From NCBI GenBank assembly GCA_017474765.1, contig JAFVGW010000056.1, positions 30,818 through 94,817 on the forward strand: a stretch of 64,000 nt of DNA. Direction: 5' to 3'. The notes under the pieces were generated by a model. That model searched no databases, was not told where the DNA came from, and saw only the letters and a program-made list of their open reading frames with translations. Origin of the DNA: Salinivirgaceae bacterium. Lineage in GTDB: Bacteria; Bacteroidota; Bacteroidia; Bacteroidales; SZUA-534. Position 1 is the first letter of the stretch; each line of letters opens with the position of its first letter. The translations under genes and the position numbers were made by a program. Positions 55,481 to 62,975 of this stretch are shown piece by piece.

Positions 55481-55513
55481 CAAAAGTATAAAAAGTAGGT
55501 TGGAAAAGGAAAA
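55481..55513 (-). promoter_or_regulatory. Promoter of the structured RNA
   Basis: On the minus strand: TTTT (55513-55510), 21 bases, TACTTTTG (55488-55481). Exact -7 element; one change in the -33. Start expected near 55474. Confidence 0.65.
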
Positions 55514-55539
55514 TGTTTTTTGTTTGGATTTCAGATAAA

Positions 55540-55572
55540 TTTGGAAATCAATGAGAATAGTTGTTACTTTTG
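55540..55572 (+). promoter_or_regulatory. Promoter of the small gene pair at 55598
   Basis: TTTG (55540-55543), 21 bases, TACTTTTG (55565-55572). Exact consensus, 25 bases before the ATG. Divergent from the structured-RNA promoter. Confidence 0.8.
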
Positions 55573-55597
55573 CAACGCGAAAGTAATCTTTCAAAAG

Positions 55598-55747
55598 ATG
55601 TCACACACAAAAGAACCGATAGTTATAAATAATCCTTCCGAGAAACTTTTGGAAGCGGTTAAGAACTTGAAGGAACGCAAATGCGCCCAACGCGAAAAAT
55701 TGCGCAATATGAAGCCCGAAGATTTTTCGTGTAGAATTCTTTTGTAG
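55598..55747 (+). CDS. Small basic protein, upstream partner of the DUF6169-like gene
   Basis: 49 residues from the ATG at 55598 (MSHTKEPIVINNPSEKLLEA). A charged helical peptide (KNLKERKCAQREKLRNMKPE) with no signal. Its stop is directly followed by the next ATG (TAGATG), so translation is coupled. The size and arrangement resemble an antitoxin before its toxin, but no family is recognised. Confidence 0.7.
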   Translation: MSHTKEPIVINNPSEKLLEAVKNLKERKCAQREKLRNMKPEDFSCRILL

Positions 55748-56257
55748 ATGAATTATTCCTTCTCAATTTCATCAAGAAACGGTGACGAATACCGCATTAT
55801 GCTTTTTGATGCGGACATTTCATTATTGGCTGATAATGTGCAGAATTCCATTGCCAAACAAGGCGTTGACATTTCGGAAATTATGATTGACCGATTGAGT
55901 GGTGGCGAGAGTACCAAACCTGAAGTATTGCACGCCATAACTGGCCGAATAGCCGATTTGTTTGCTGAAAATGAAAATCTTATCCTTTACTATTCCTGTG
56001 ATGATATCAATCCTATTCCTTCAAGAAATATGAAGAGCGCAAATAAGGAATTATCGGTTCAAGAATACCGAAGCATTCTGTTCTCGCACATCTTTGATTC
56101 TTATATGGATAGCCACCAGGTTTCGGGCATCGCAAACACCCCTGTCATTATCAACGGCGAAGGCTATACGCAGTTTATGCACCTTATTGCAAGAGACCGA
56201 CATCAGGCAATTGTTGACTTGATAAAAGATGACGTCATTGAAGGATGGGGAAAATAA
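55748..56257 (+). CDS. DUF6169-like protein
   Basis: 169 residues. N-terminal strand pair (YSFSISSRNGDEYRIMLFDA), a middle helix-strand unit (ITGRIADLFAENENLILYYSCDD) and a C-terminal part (INGEGYTQFMHLIARDRHQA). The ILYYSCDD and RNMK-type phrases resemble DUF6169 proteins of Bacteroidota, which are often paired with a small upstream gene as here. No enzymatic motif seen. Function unknown; a toxin-antitoxin-like unit is possible. Confidence 0.7.
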   Translation: MNYSFSISSRNGDEYRIMLFDADISLLADNVQNSIAKQGVDISEIMIDRLSGGESTKPEVLHAITGRIADLFAENENLILYYSCDDINPIPSRNMKSANKELSVQEYRSILFSHIFDSYMDSHQVSGIANTPVIINGEGYTQFMHLIARDRHQAIVDLIKDDVIEGWGK

Positions 56258-56304
56258 ACCATCACCTTCTCGCCTTCAGTCATTCCCCCCCTTCACTCCT
56301 TCAA

Positions 56305-59112
56305 TCAATGCGCCTCCAGCCAATTCTTTCCAATTCCCACCTCTGCAGTCAGCGGAATGCTCAGGCTGATGGCCGATTCCATCTCGTTTTTCACCAGTTG
56401 GCTCAAAGCCTCGGTCTCGCCAGGCGCCACATCGAACACAAGTTCGTCGTGAACCTGCATCTCCATTGCCGATTGCAGGCCCTGCTCGGCCATTTTGCGG
56501 TGGATGTTTATCATCGCAATCTTAATGATGTCGGCGGCAGTGCCCTGGATGGGCGCGTTGATGGCGTTCCGCTCGGCGGCGCTGCGCACAAGGCTGTTGG
56601 CCGACTGCAGGTCGGGCAGATAGCGGCGGCGGTGGCAGAGTGTCTCGGTGTAGCCCACGTTTCGCGCTGTGGCGATGCTCTTGTCCATATACTCTTTCAC
56701 GCCTGGGAAACTGGCGAAATAGTTGTCGATAATCTCCTTCGCCTCCGACACTTTGATGCCCGTATTCTGCGCCAGCCCGAACGACGAGATGCCGTAGATG
56801 ATGCCGAAGTTTGCGCTCTTGGCCTTGCGCCGCTGCTCGCGCGTGACGCTCTCTACTGGCTCGTGGAAAAGCCGTGCCGCGGTGGCGGCGTGAATGTCCT
56901 GATTGGCACGGAAAGCCTCAATCATTGCCGCATCCTGGCTCAAGTGAGCCATCAGTCGCAACTCAATCTGCGAGTAGTCGGCGGCCATAATGCAGCCGTC
57001 GGTGTGGGTGGGAACAAACGCCATCCGCACCTTGCGCCCCTGCTCCTCGCGCACGGGAATGTTCTGCAGGTTGGGATTGGTCGAACTCAGGCGGCCAGTG
57101 GCCGTAATAGTCTGATTATAAGATGTATGTATCCGCCCCGTCTTGCTGTGAACCATCTGCGGAAGCGCCTCAACGTATGTCGAAAGCAGTTTTTTGAGCG
57201 AGCGGTACTCTAGAATCAGCGGCACAATGGGGTGCTTGTCGGCGATTTTCTCAAGCACATCTTCGGCCGTCGAGTACTGCTTGGTTTTGGTTTTCGCGGC
57301 CCCACCGATTTTCAGGCGCTCAAACAGAATCTCGCCCAACTGTTTCGGCGACGAGATGTTGAACGCCATCCCCGCCTCGGTGTGGATTTTCTGCTCCACA
57401 TCGGCAATGGCGGCGCGCAACTCCACGGCGTAGGCGTTCAGCGCGGCGGTGTCGATTTTCACGCCCGTCCACTCCATATCGGCCAGCACGCTGATGAGCG
57501 GCGTTTCAATATTGAAGAACAAATCAATCATATCCGACTTGCGCAATTCGGCTTCCAGCAAGGGTTTCAGGCGGAAGGCGATGTCGGCGTCCTCGCAGGC
57601 GTAGTCGCGCAGCAGCCCGATTTCAACGTTCCGCATTGTGGTTTGCGCGCTTCCGCGACGGCCAATCAGTTCTTCGGTTTTTATTGTGCTGTATTTCAGA
57701 TACGATTCGGCCAGCAAATCAAGGTTGTGGCGCTGCTCGGGCTGGATGAGATAGTGCGCCACCATTGTGTCGAACAGGCGGCCGCGCACCTCAACGCCGT
57801 AGTTTTTCAGCACCAGAATGTCGTATTTCAGATTCTGCCCGATTTTGGCAATGTTCTCATTGCCGAAGAAAGGCTTGAATCTATTGACAACTGCCTGAGC
57901 GTCAGTCTGATTCTCGGGCACGGGCACCAGCCAGCCGCTCTTTTCCTTTGTGCTGAACGACATTGCCACCAGTTCGGCGCTGTGAACGTCGAGTGATGTG
58001 GTTTCGGTGTCGAAGCAAACTTCTTGGCACTCAAGCAGATGGCGTACAAGTTCGGTTTGCTCATCGGCTGTCTGCGCAATGCGGTAGTCGGGGTTCACAT
58101 CTTTGATTGTGTCGAGCGTGGGTGCAATAGGCGGGTTGTCAATGTCGAAAAGCGAGCCTTGCCCCGTGCTGTCGGTGTCGAACAAAGTGCCTTGCAGCGG
58201 ATTGGCAGCCGATTTTGCTGATTGTGAAGCCGTTGGCGATGCCTGACTGAGCGCTCGTGTGAGCATATTGCGGAATTCCAAATCTGCGAATAGGGTTGTC
58301 AATTTGTCTTTATCTGGCTCTTCGCGCTTAAATTCCTCGGCATCGAACTCAACGGGCGCCTGCGTGTTGATGGTGGCCAGAACCTTCGAGAGTTCAATCT
58401 GGCTGCGGAAGTTCACCATATTTTCGCGCTGCTTGCCCTTCAGTTCGTCGATGTGCTCGTAGATGCCCTCAATCGAGCCGAAGTCGGTAATCAGTTTTTC
58501 GGCACCCTTCGGGCCTACGCCTGGGCAGCCAGGAATGTTATCCGAAGTGTCGCCCATAAGTCCGAGCAAATCAATGATATGGTCGGGTGTGACGGCGAAT
58601 TTCTCTTTCACCTTGGCGGCGTCCCAAATCTCAATGTCGCCACCCGAACGGCCTGGTTTGTAAACAAATACGCCATCGCGGACAAGTTGCGCGTAATCCT
58701 TGTCGGGCGTCATCATATAAACCGTAAACCCTTCGGCCACAGCCTTGTGAGCCAGCGTGCCAATAATATCGTCGGCCTCAAAGCCATCTACCTGAACAAT
58801 AGGAATCCGCAGCGCCGCAATCACATTTTTGATGAGCGGAATGGCCTGGCGCATATCCTCGGGCATCGCCTCGCGGTTGGCTTTGTACTCGGCGTACATC
58901 TCGTGCCTGAACGTGGGCCCGTGCGGGTCGAAAACCACGCCAATGTGGCTCGGGTTCTCTTTTTGCAGCACCTCGAGCAGCGTGTTGGTGAATCCGAACA
59001 CCGCCGATGTGTTCACCCCCTTCGAGTTGATTCGCGGACTCTTGATGAAAGCGTAATAGGCCCTGTATGCCAGCGCGTAGGCATCGAGCAGGAAAAGCGT
59101 TTTGTCAGCCAT
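56305..59112 (-). CDS. polA: DNA polymerase I
   Basis: 935 residues with three domains: the 5'-3' exonuclease (FLLDAYALAYRAYYAF, GFEADDIIGTLA, MGDTSDNIPGCPGVGPKGAEK), a 3'-5' exonuclease that looks intact (VCFDTETTSLD, YACEDADIAFRL), and the family A polymerase with motif A DYSQIELRLMAHLS, motif B RRKAKSANFGIIYG and motif C QVHDELVFDV. Used in repair and Okazaki fragment processing. Normal length. Start ATG at 59110-59112. Monocistronic. Confidence 0.97.
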   Translation of the reverse strand: MADKTLFLLDAYALAYRAYYAFIKSPRINSKGVNTSAVFGFTNTLLEVLQKENPSHIGVVFDPHGPTFRHEMYAEYKANREAMPEDMRQAIPLIKNVIAALRIPIVQVDGFEADDIIGTLAHKAVAEGFTVYMMTPDKDYAQLVRDGVFVYKPGRSGGDIEIWDAAKVKEKFAVTPDHIIDLLGLMGDTSDNIPGCPGVGPKGAEKLITDFGSIEGIYEHIDELKGKQRENMVNFRSQIELSKVLATINTQAPVEFDAEEFKREEPDKDKLTTLFADLEFRNMLTRALSQASPTASQSAKSAANPLQGTLFDTDSTGQGSLFDIDNPPIAPTLDTIKDVNPDYRIAQTADEQTELVRHLLECQEVCFDTETTSLDVHSAELVAMSFSTKEKSGWLVPVPENQTDAQAVVNRFKPFFGNENIAKIGQNLKYDILVLKNYGVEVRGRLFDTMVAHYLIQPEQRHNLDLLAESYLKYSTIKTEELIGRRGSAQTTMRNVEIGLLRDYACEDADIAFRLKPLLEAELRKSDMIDLFFNIETPLISVLADMEWTGVKIDTAALNAYAVELRAAIADVEQKIHTEAGMAFNISSPKQLGEILFERLKIGGAAKTKTKQYSTAEDVLEKIADKHPIVPLILEYRSLKKLLSTYVEALPQMVHSKTGRIHTSYNQTITATGRLSSTNPNLQNIPVREEQGRKVRMAFVPTHTDGCIMAADYSQIELRLMAHLSQDAAMIEAFRANQDIHAATAARLFHEPVESVTREQRRKAKSANFGIIYGISSFGLAQNTGIKVSEAKEIIDNYFASFPGVKEYMDKSIATARNVGYTETLCHRRRYLPDLQSANSLVRSAAERNAINAPIQGTAADIIKIAMINIHRKMAEQGLQSAMEMQVHDELVFDVAPGETEALSQLVKNEMESAISLSIPLTAEVGIGKNWLEAH

Positions 59113-59342
59113 TTTGTCTGTTTTTTAGCAAAGCGAAGATAGGATTTTTTGAGTGAAATGGTGAATCGTTTAATCGGTGAACTGGTGAATCGGTTTTTAG
59201 GACTTCAGACTACGGACAACAGACTACAGACAGCTTTTAGTAGTCTTTTCATTGTTAATTGGTTAACTGGTGAATTGAATGGCGGATATTGCCGCGCTGA
59301 AAGCGCAAAACAACACAGCACACTATAATTCTTGCTGTAGCA
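59113..59342. repeat. Low-complexity spacer upstream of polA
   Basis: 230 bases with recurring GGTGAATCG, GGTGAACTG and ACAGACTACAGACAG-like words. Similar to the spacer at 31066. No gene. A polA promoter could not be placed with confidence. Confidence 0.55.
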
Positions 59343-60338
59343 TCACTTTTTGTAAAAATTCTTCACAAACCGCGTGAATTCGCCTTGGCGGAATATCACA
59401 CGCCGCACAAAGCATTCGCAGAAGCCGCAGCCGTAGCCGCCCAATTGTACGTACGAGGCTGCAACCGCCAGCGTTGCAACGCGGAAACTGCGGGTGGCTA
59501 TGAGCGCATCGATGAAGAAAGCGGCAATCGGAACTAAAAACAGGGCAAGCATCGGAAGCCAGAAAAAACTAATTGCAATTATCCCAATGTTGCCTAAAAA
59601 GAATGCGGCGGGCAGCAGATGCACCACTTTGAGTGTGCCGGGATGGCGTTTTGAAAGGTTGATTCGCGCAATTCCCGAGTTGTAAACCTGCTTGAAAAAC
59701 GCCTTGAAAGTTGTGCGGCGCTTGTGATAGACAAAAGCGTCTTTGATGAGCCCCGCTTTGAACCCGTTCTCAATCAGACGCATGCTGAAATCGACGTCCT
59801 CGCCGAATCGCATATCGGAAAAACCGCCCACTTTCTGGAAGGCCTCGCGGCTGATACCCATATTGAAACTGCGCGGGTAGAACTTGTCCATATTCTCCTT
59901 TTTGCCGCGTATTCCGCCTGTGGTCAGGACTGAGGTCATTGAGTGGCTGATGGCTTTTTGGATTGGCGTGAACGACGGGTGCGAGGCGTCGGGACCGCCA
60001 AAACATTGCAGTCCGCGCTCCGAGACGGCCTTGTCAACAGCCAGCAAATATCCGTCGGGAACAATCACGTCAGAATCGAGAAAAATGAGATAATCGCCTT
60101 CTGAGTGGGCCGCGCCATTGTTGCGGGCTATGCTTGGACCAGCATTCGGCTGGGCAACATAGTGGAGTGGGAGCCTTTCGGAATATTTTTCGACAATTGT
60201 TTGACAGGTATTGGTGGAGCCGTCTTCGACAATGGTGATGTCGAAATTGGTAAACTCTTGTCCTAAAAGCGATTGCAGAAGTTCGTCAACCTCATCGGGA
60301 CGGTTATAGACTGGTATTATGAACGAATATTTTGGCAT
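59343..60338 (-). CDS. Family 2 glycosyltransferase
   Basis: 331 residues. GT-A fold start YSFIIPVYNRPDEVDELLQ, nucleotide-binding IVEDGS and the DSD metal motif in LIFLDSDVIVPDG. The catalytic-base region is FGEDVDFSMRLIENG. Two membrane helices near the end (residues 235-285) anchor it at the inner membrane. Typical for adding sugars to lipid-linked or surface glycans; donor and acceptor unknown. Single gene. Confidence 0.92.
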   Translation of the reverse strand: MPKYSFIIPVYNRPDEVDELLQSLLGQEFTNFDITIVEDGSTNTCQTIVEKYSERLPLHYVAQPNAGPSIARNNGAAHSEGDYLIFLDSDVIVPDGYLLAVDKAVSERGLQCFGGPDASHPSFTPIQKAISHSMTSVLTTGGIRGKKENMDKFYPRSFNMGISREAFQKVGGFSDMRFGEDVDFSMRLIENGFKAGLIKDAFVYHKRRTTFKAFFKQVYNSGIARINLSKRHPGTLKVVHLLPAAFFLGNIGIIAISFFWLPMLALFLVPIAAFFIDALIATRSFRVATLAVAASYVQLGGYGCGFCECFVRRVIFRQGEFTRFVKNFYKK

Positions 60339-60394
60339 ATCAAATTTAATATCGCTGGCGCAAACATAAGCGAAAACGCTGACAAATCCACCAT

Positions 60395-60565
60395 TTATAG
60401 GAATTTGCCAGAATCAATATCCTCAAGTTCTGCCATTATTTTCACAGCCTCGGCACGCGACTGACCGCAGATGAGCGGGTCGGGTTGGAAGGCGCCGCAA
60501 ATGCGCGGGCGCTCGGGACGGCCGAAAATCTTGCAGCAGGCTGCACATCCTGGGCGGCATTCCAT
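60395..60565 (-). CDS. YkgJ-type CxxCxxCC protein with an internal deletion
   Basis: 56 residues from the ATG at 60563-60565: MECRPGCAACCKIFGRPERP and on to KIMAELEDIDSGKFL. The family (zinc/iron-chelating YkgJ type) usually has about 85 residues, with roughly 30 more between the first cysteine cluster (CRPGCAACC) and the CKIFGRPERPRIC segment. Here the two cysteine groups are fused in frame. It may be a shortened but working variant, or a decaying gene. It is too short for usual gene-length cutoffs and easily missed. No partner nearby. Confidence 0.7.
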   Translation of the reverse strand: MECRPGCAACCKIFGRPERPRICGAFQPDPLICGQSRAEAVKIMAELEDIDSGKFL

Positions 60566-60644
60566 AATATTTTCGTTTTAAATGACCAAAAAAATGTTTT
60601 GCAAAAGCAATTGATACACTGTGTTTTAAACAGAACGAGCCAAA

Positions 60645-62150
60645 CTATGCATTTGCCAACACCTTCTTGAAACAAGCAATTCCTTCCTCCAAATTCTCAA
60701 TTATCTCGGCTGCAATTTCATCGGGTTCGGGTAGGTTGTCAAGGTCGGTGAGGCTCTTGTCCTTTATCCAAAAAATGTCGAGATTAGTTTTGTCGCGGGC
60801 AATTATCTCGTCGTAGGTGAACTTGCGCCAACGGCCTTCGGGATTCGCCTCGCTCCACGTCTCGGTGCGCAGGTTGCGGTTCTCGGGATTGTAGCATTTA
60901 ATGAAATCTGCCAGATCCTCAAATGTGAGTGGTGATTTCTTCAGCGTGTGGTGAATGTTGGTGCGGTAATCGTAAATCCAAATGTCCTTGGTTTGCACAT
61001 CCTTGCTGGCTGGGCGGTTATCGAAGAACAAAACATTGGCTTTCACGCCGTTGGCATAGAAGATTCCCGTCGGCAGACGCAGAATGGTGTGCAGTTCGGT
61101 GGTTTTCATCAGCTGCTTGCGGATTTCCTCGCCCGCACCGCCTTCGAAAAGCACATTGTCGGGCAAGACAACTGCCGCCTGACCGTTGATTTTCAGCAAG
61201 GTCTTGATATGCTGAAGGAAATTCAACTGCTTGTTGGACGTGGTCTCCCAAAAATCTTGGCGGTTGTAGCTCAAATCCTCTTTCTCCACCTCGCCGTCCT
61301 CGTTGGTAATGGTTATGCTGCTCTTTTTGCCGAAAGGCGGATTGGTGAGCACATAGTCGTAGCGGTTGCCCGTGTCGGACACAAGGGCATCGTTGGGCGA
61401 AATGAAATCCTCGCTGTCGAGCTCGCCAATGTTGTGCAGATAAAGATTCATCAGGCACAGACGGCGTGTGTTGGCCACAATCTCGTTGCCGAAGAAGGTC
61501 TTTTTCTTCAGAAACTGCTTCTGGTCTTTGTTGAGCGACTGAGCGGCAATATAGTCGTAGGCGGCAAGGAAGAAACCACCCGTTCCGCAGGCTGGGTCGA
61601 TAATGGTCTTTTCGGGCTTGGGGCGCACGCACGCCACCATAGCACGAATCAGGGCACGGGGCGTAAAATATTGTCCTGCACCACTTTTGGTATCTTCGGC
61701 GTTCTTTTCCAAAAGACCTTCGTAAATTTTGCCTTTCACATCGGAACCCATCAGCGACCAATTCTCGCGGTTGATCATCTCAATGACGCGCAGCAGTTTG
61801 GCAGGGTCCTGAATCTTGTTCTGGCTCTTGGTGTAGATTTGTCCGAGCATCCCTTTTTCCGTGCCAAGGCTGCGAAGCATCTGCACGTAGTAGGCCTCCA
61901 ACTCTGCGCCGCGCTTGCTTGTGAGCGTTTCCCAATCGCACATTTCACCATCGGCAATCTCCTTGCCTTCGGCATCCTTCAGGTGCGGAAATTTCAGTCC
62001 CTTGTTGTAAGGCGGACGGTTCATCTCGTCGGCCATTTTCAGGAAGAGCAGATAGGTGATTTGCTCAAGATAGTCGCCGTAGCTCACGCCATCGTCGCGA
62101 AGGACGTTGGCCATATTCCAAATCTTTGATATGATTGCTGATTCTGTCAT
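60645..62150 (-). CDS. hsdM: Type I restriction-modification DNA methyltransferase subunit HsdM
   Basis: 501 residues. N-terminal HsdM helical domain (YGDYLEQITYLLFLKMADEM), then the SAM domain with motif I IDPACGTGGFFLAAYDY and the adenine-methyltransferase motif NPPFGKKSS. It methylates adenine in the site chosen by HsdS. Full length. Its partner hsdS is upstream on the same strand, separated by a GIY-YIG gene and 339 bases of repeats; hsdR is not in the window. The promoter region carries an unusual paired-site array (62266-62345). Confidence 0.96.
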   Translation of the reverse strand: MTESAIISKIWNMANVLRDDGVSYGDYLEQITYLLFLKMADEMNRPPYNKGLKFPHLKDAEGKEIADGEMCDWETLTSKRGAELEAYYVQMLRSLGTEKGMLGQIYTKSQNKIQDPAKLLRVIEMINRENWSLMGSDVKGKIYEGLLEKNAEDTKSGAGQYFTPRALIRAMVACVRPKPEKTIIDPACGTGGFFLAAYDYIAAQSLNKDQKQFLKKKTFFGNEIVANTRRLCLMNLYLHNIGELDSEDFISPNDALVSDTGNRYDYVLTNPPFGKKSSITITNEDGEVEKEDLSYNRQDFWETTSNKQLNFLQHIKTLLKINGQAAVVLPDNVLFEGGAGEEIRKQLMKTTELHTILRLPTGIFYANGVKANVLFFDNRPASKDVQTKDIWIYDYRTNIHHTLKKSPLTFEDLADFIKCYNPENRNLRTETWSEANPEGRWRKFTYDEIIARDKTNLDIFWIKDKSLTDLDNLPEPDEIAAEIIENLEEGIACFKKVLANA

Positions 62151-62265
62151 AAATATTCAGTCAAATAACCGTCAAATAAAAATATTGCTGTTTTTCAGAA
62201 TGTTATATTGTTTTACATTAGTAAATATTCTTCGCAGTCAAATAAAGCCATACTCATATTTGAAT

Positions 62266-62345
62266 GCCATATTTAACTTTAGGTAGTGCAAAGTTAAATA
62301 TAACTATCCATATTTAAGTTTATCGGTCCGAAAGTTAAATATGGC
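62266..62345 (-). promoter_or_regulatory. Array of four inverted AAAGTTAAATAT half-sites upstream of hsdM
   Basis: GCCATATTTAACTTT (62266-62280), AAAGTTAAATAT (62290-62301), CATATTTAAGTTT (about 62309-62321) and AAAGTTAAATATGGC (62331-62345). The first and last are exact 15-base complements; the first and second form a perfect 12-bp inverted repeat. It sits about 120-195 bases before the hsdM start. Most likely an operator for a dimeric regulator; none is encoded in view. Confidence 0.6.
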
Positions 62346-62377
62346 TTTCCTTAATTAAAGGTACGCTTCTTTTTACG

Positions 62378-62419
62378 ATAATGACGAAACTTTAAAAAAA
62401 CGATAAATTTCGTCATTAT
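62378..62419. repeat. Perfect 12-bp inverted repeat
   Basis: ATAATGACGAAA (62378-62389) with TTTCGTCATTAT (62408-62419) around 18 AT-rich bases. No T tract follows either arm, so it is not a simple terminator. A regulatory site or element end. Confidence 0.55.
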
Positions 62420-62424
62420 AGCAT

Positions 62425-62692
62425 CGGGGGCTTTGACAGGCTTTGTCGCGGTGCCTTCGACGGGCTTTGTCGCGGTGCCTTCGACAGGCTCAGGCACCGC
62501 TAGTGGTCGTTGAGCTTGTCGAAACGACAGTGGTGCCTTTGTCAAGTTCTGTCGCGGTGCCTTCGACAGGCTCAGGCACCGCTTCGTTGGTGGCTGAGCT
62601 TGCGTCTTTGGTGGCTGAGCTATGGTCGTCGGTCGTTTCGACAGGCTCAACGACCTTTACTTTGGTGGCTGAGCTTGTCGAAGCCACGTCCC
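62425..62692. repeat. Cluster of short interspersed palindromes (set 1)
   Basis: Repeats share a core TCGACAGGCTC or its complement, flanked by three arm types: GGTGCCT/AGGCACC, GTCGTT/AACGAC and GTGGCT/AGCCAC. About ten full or partial copies lie here, part of them inside the GIY-YIG reading frame. They resemble REP-like short palindromes. Confidence 0.85.
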
Positions 62693-62975
62693 TTTGTGCA
62701 TAGCATTTTGCCAATTCGGGCAATTTGTCACATTGACCGTTTATCAATGCTTCTTTCTTTTTCCTGCTCCAACCCTGCACTTGCTTTTCCCGATAAAAAG
62801 CTTCGTCAATTCGCTGAAATTCTTCGTAGTACAGCAATTTTACTGGCGGGTGTTTCTTGGTATGATTCGAACCCTGTCCCGAAAAATGCTCCTCCATCCG
62901 ACGTTCCAAATCGTTTGTGCTGCCTGTATAGTAACTGCCATCGTTACAGAGTAATATGTACATATATCCTTTCAT
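62490..62975 (-). CDS. GIY-YIG nuclease-family protein with a repeat-encoded tail
   Basis: 161 residues. The first 95 are a standard small GIY-YIG domain: YMYILLCNDGSYYTGST (YIL...YYTG core), ERRMEEH and a basic helix (REKQVQGWSRKKKEALI). From about residue 97 on the sequence (STSSATK, EPVETT, PEPVEGT) is translation of the inserted palindromic repeats. The start codon overlaps the hsdS stop (ATGA), so it is translated from the hsdS message. A role in restriction is possible from position; single-domain GIY-YIG proteins have no agreed function. Confidence 0.88.
   Translation of the reverse strand: MKGYMYILLCNDGSYYTGSTNDLERRMEEHFSGQGSNHTKKHPPVKLLYYEEFQRIDEAFYREKQVQGWSRKKKEALINGQCDKLPELAKCYAQRDVASTSSATKVKVVEPVETTDDHSSATKDASSATNEAVPEPVEGTATELDKGTTVVSTSSTTTSGA

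Noticed and set aside
60442..60675. A 77-codon minus-strand frame overlapping the YkgJ-type gene
   Set aside because: It is in another frame of the 56-residue cysteine protein, which has the recognisable cysteine pattern.
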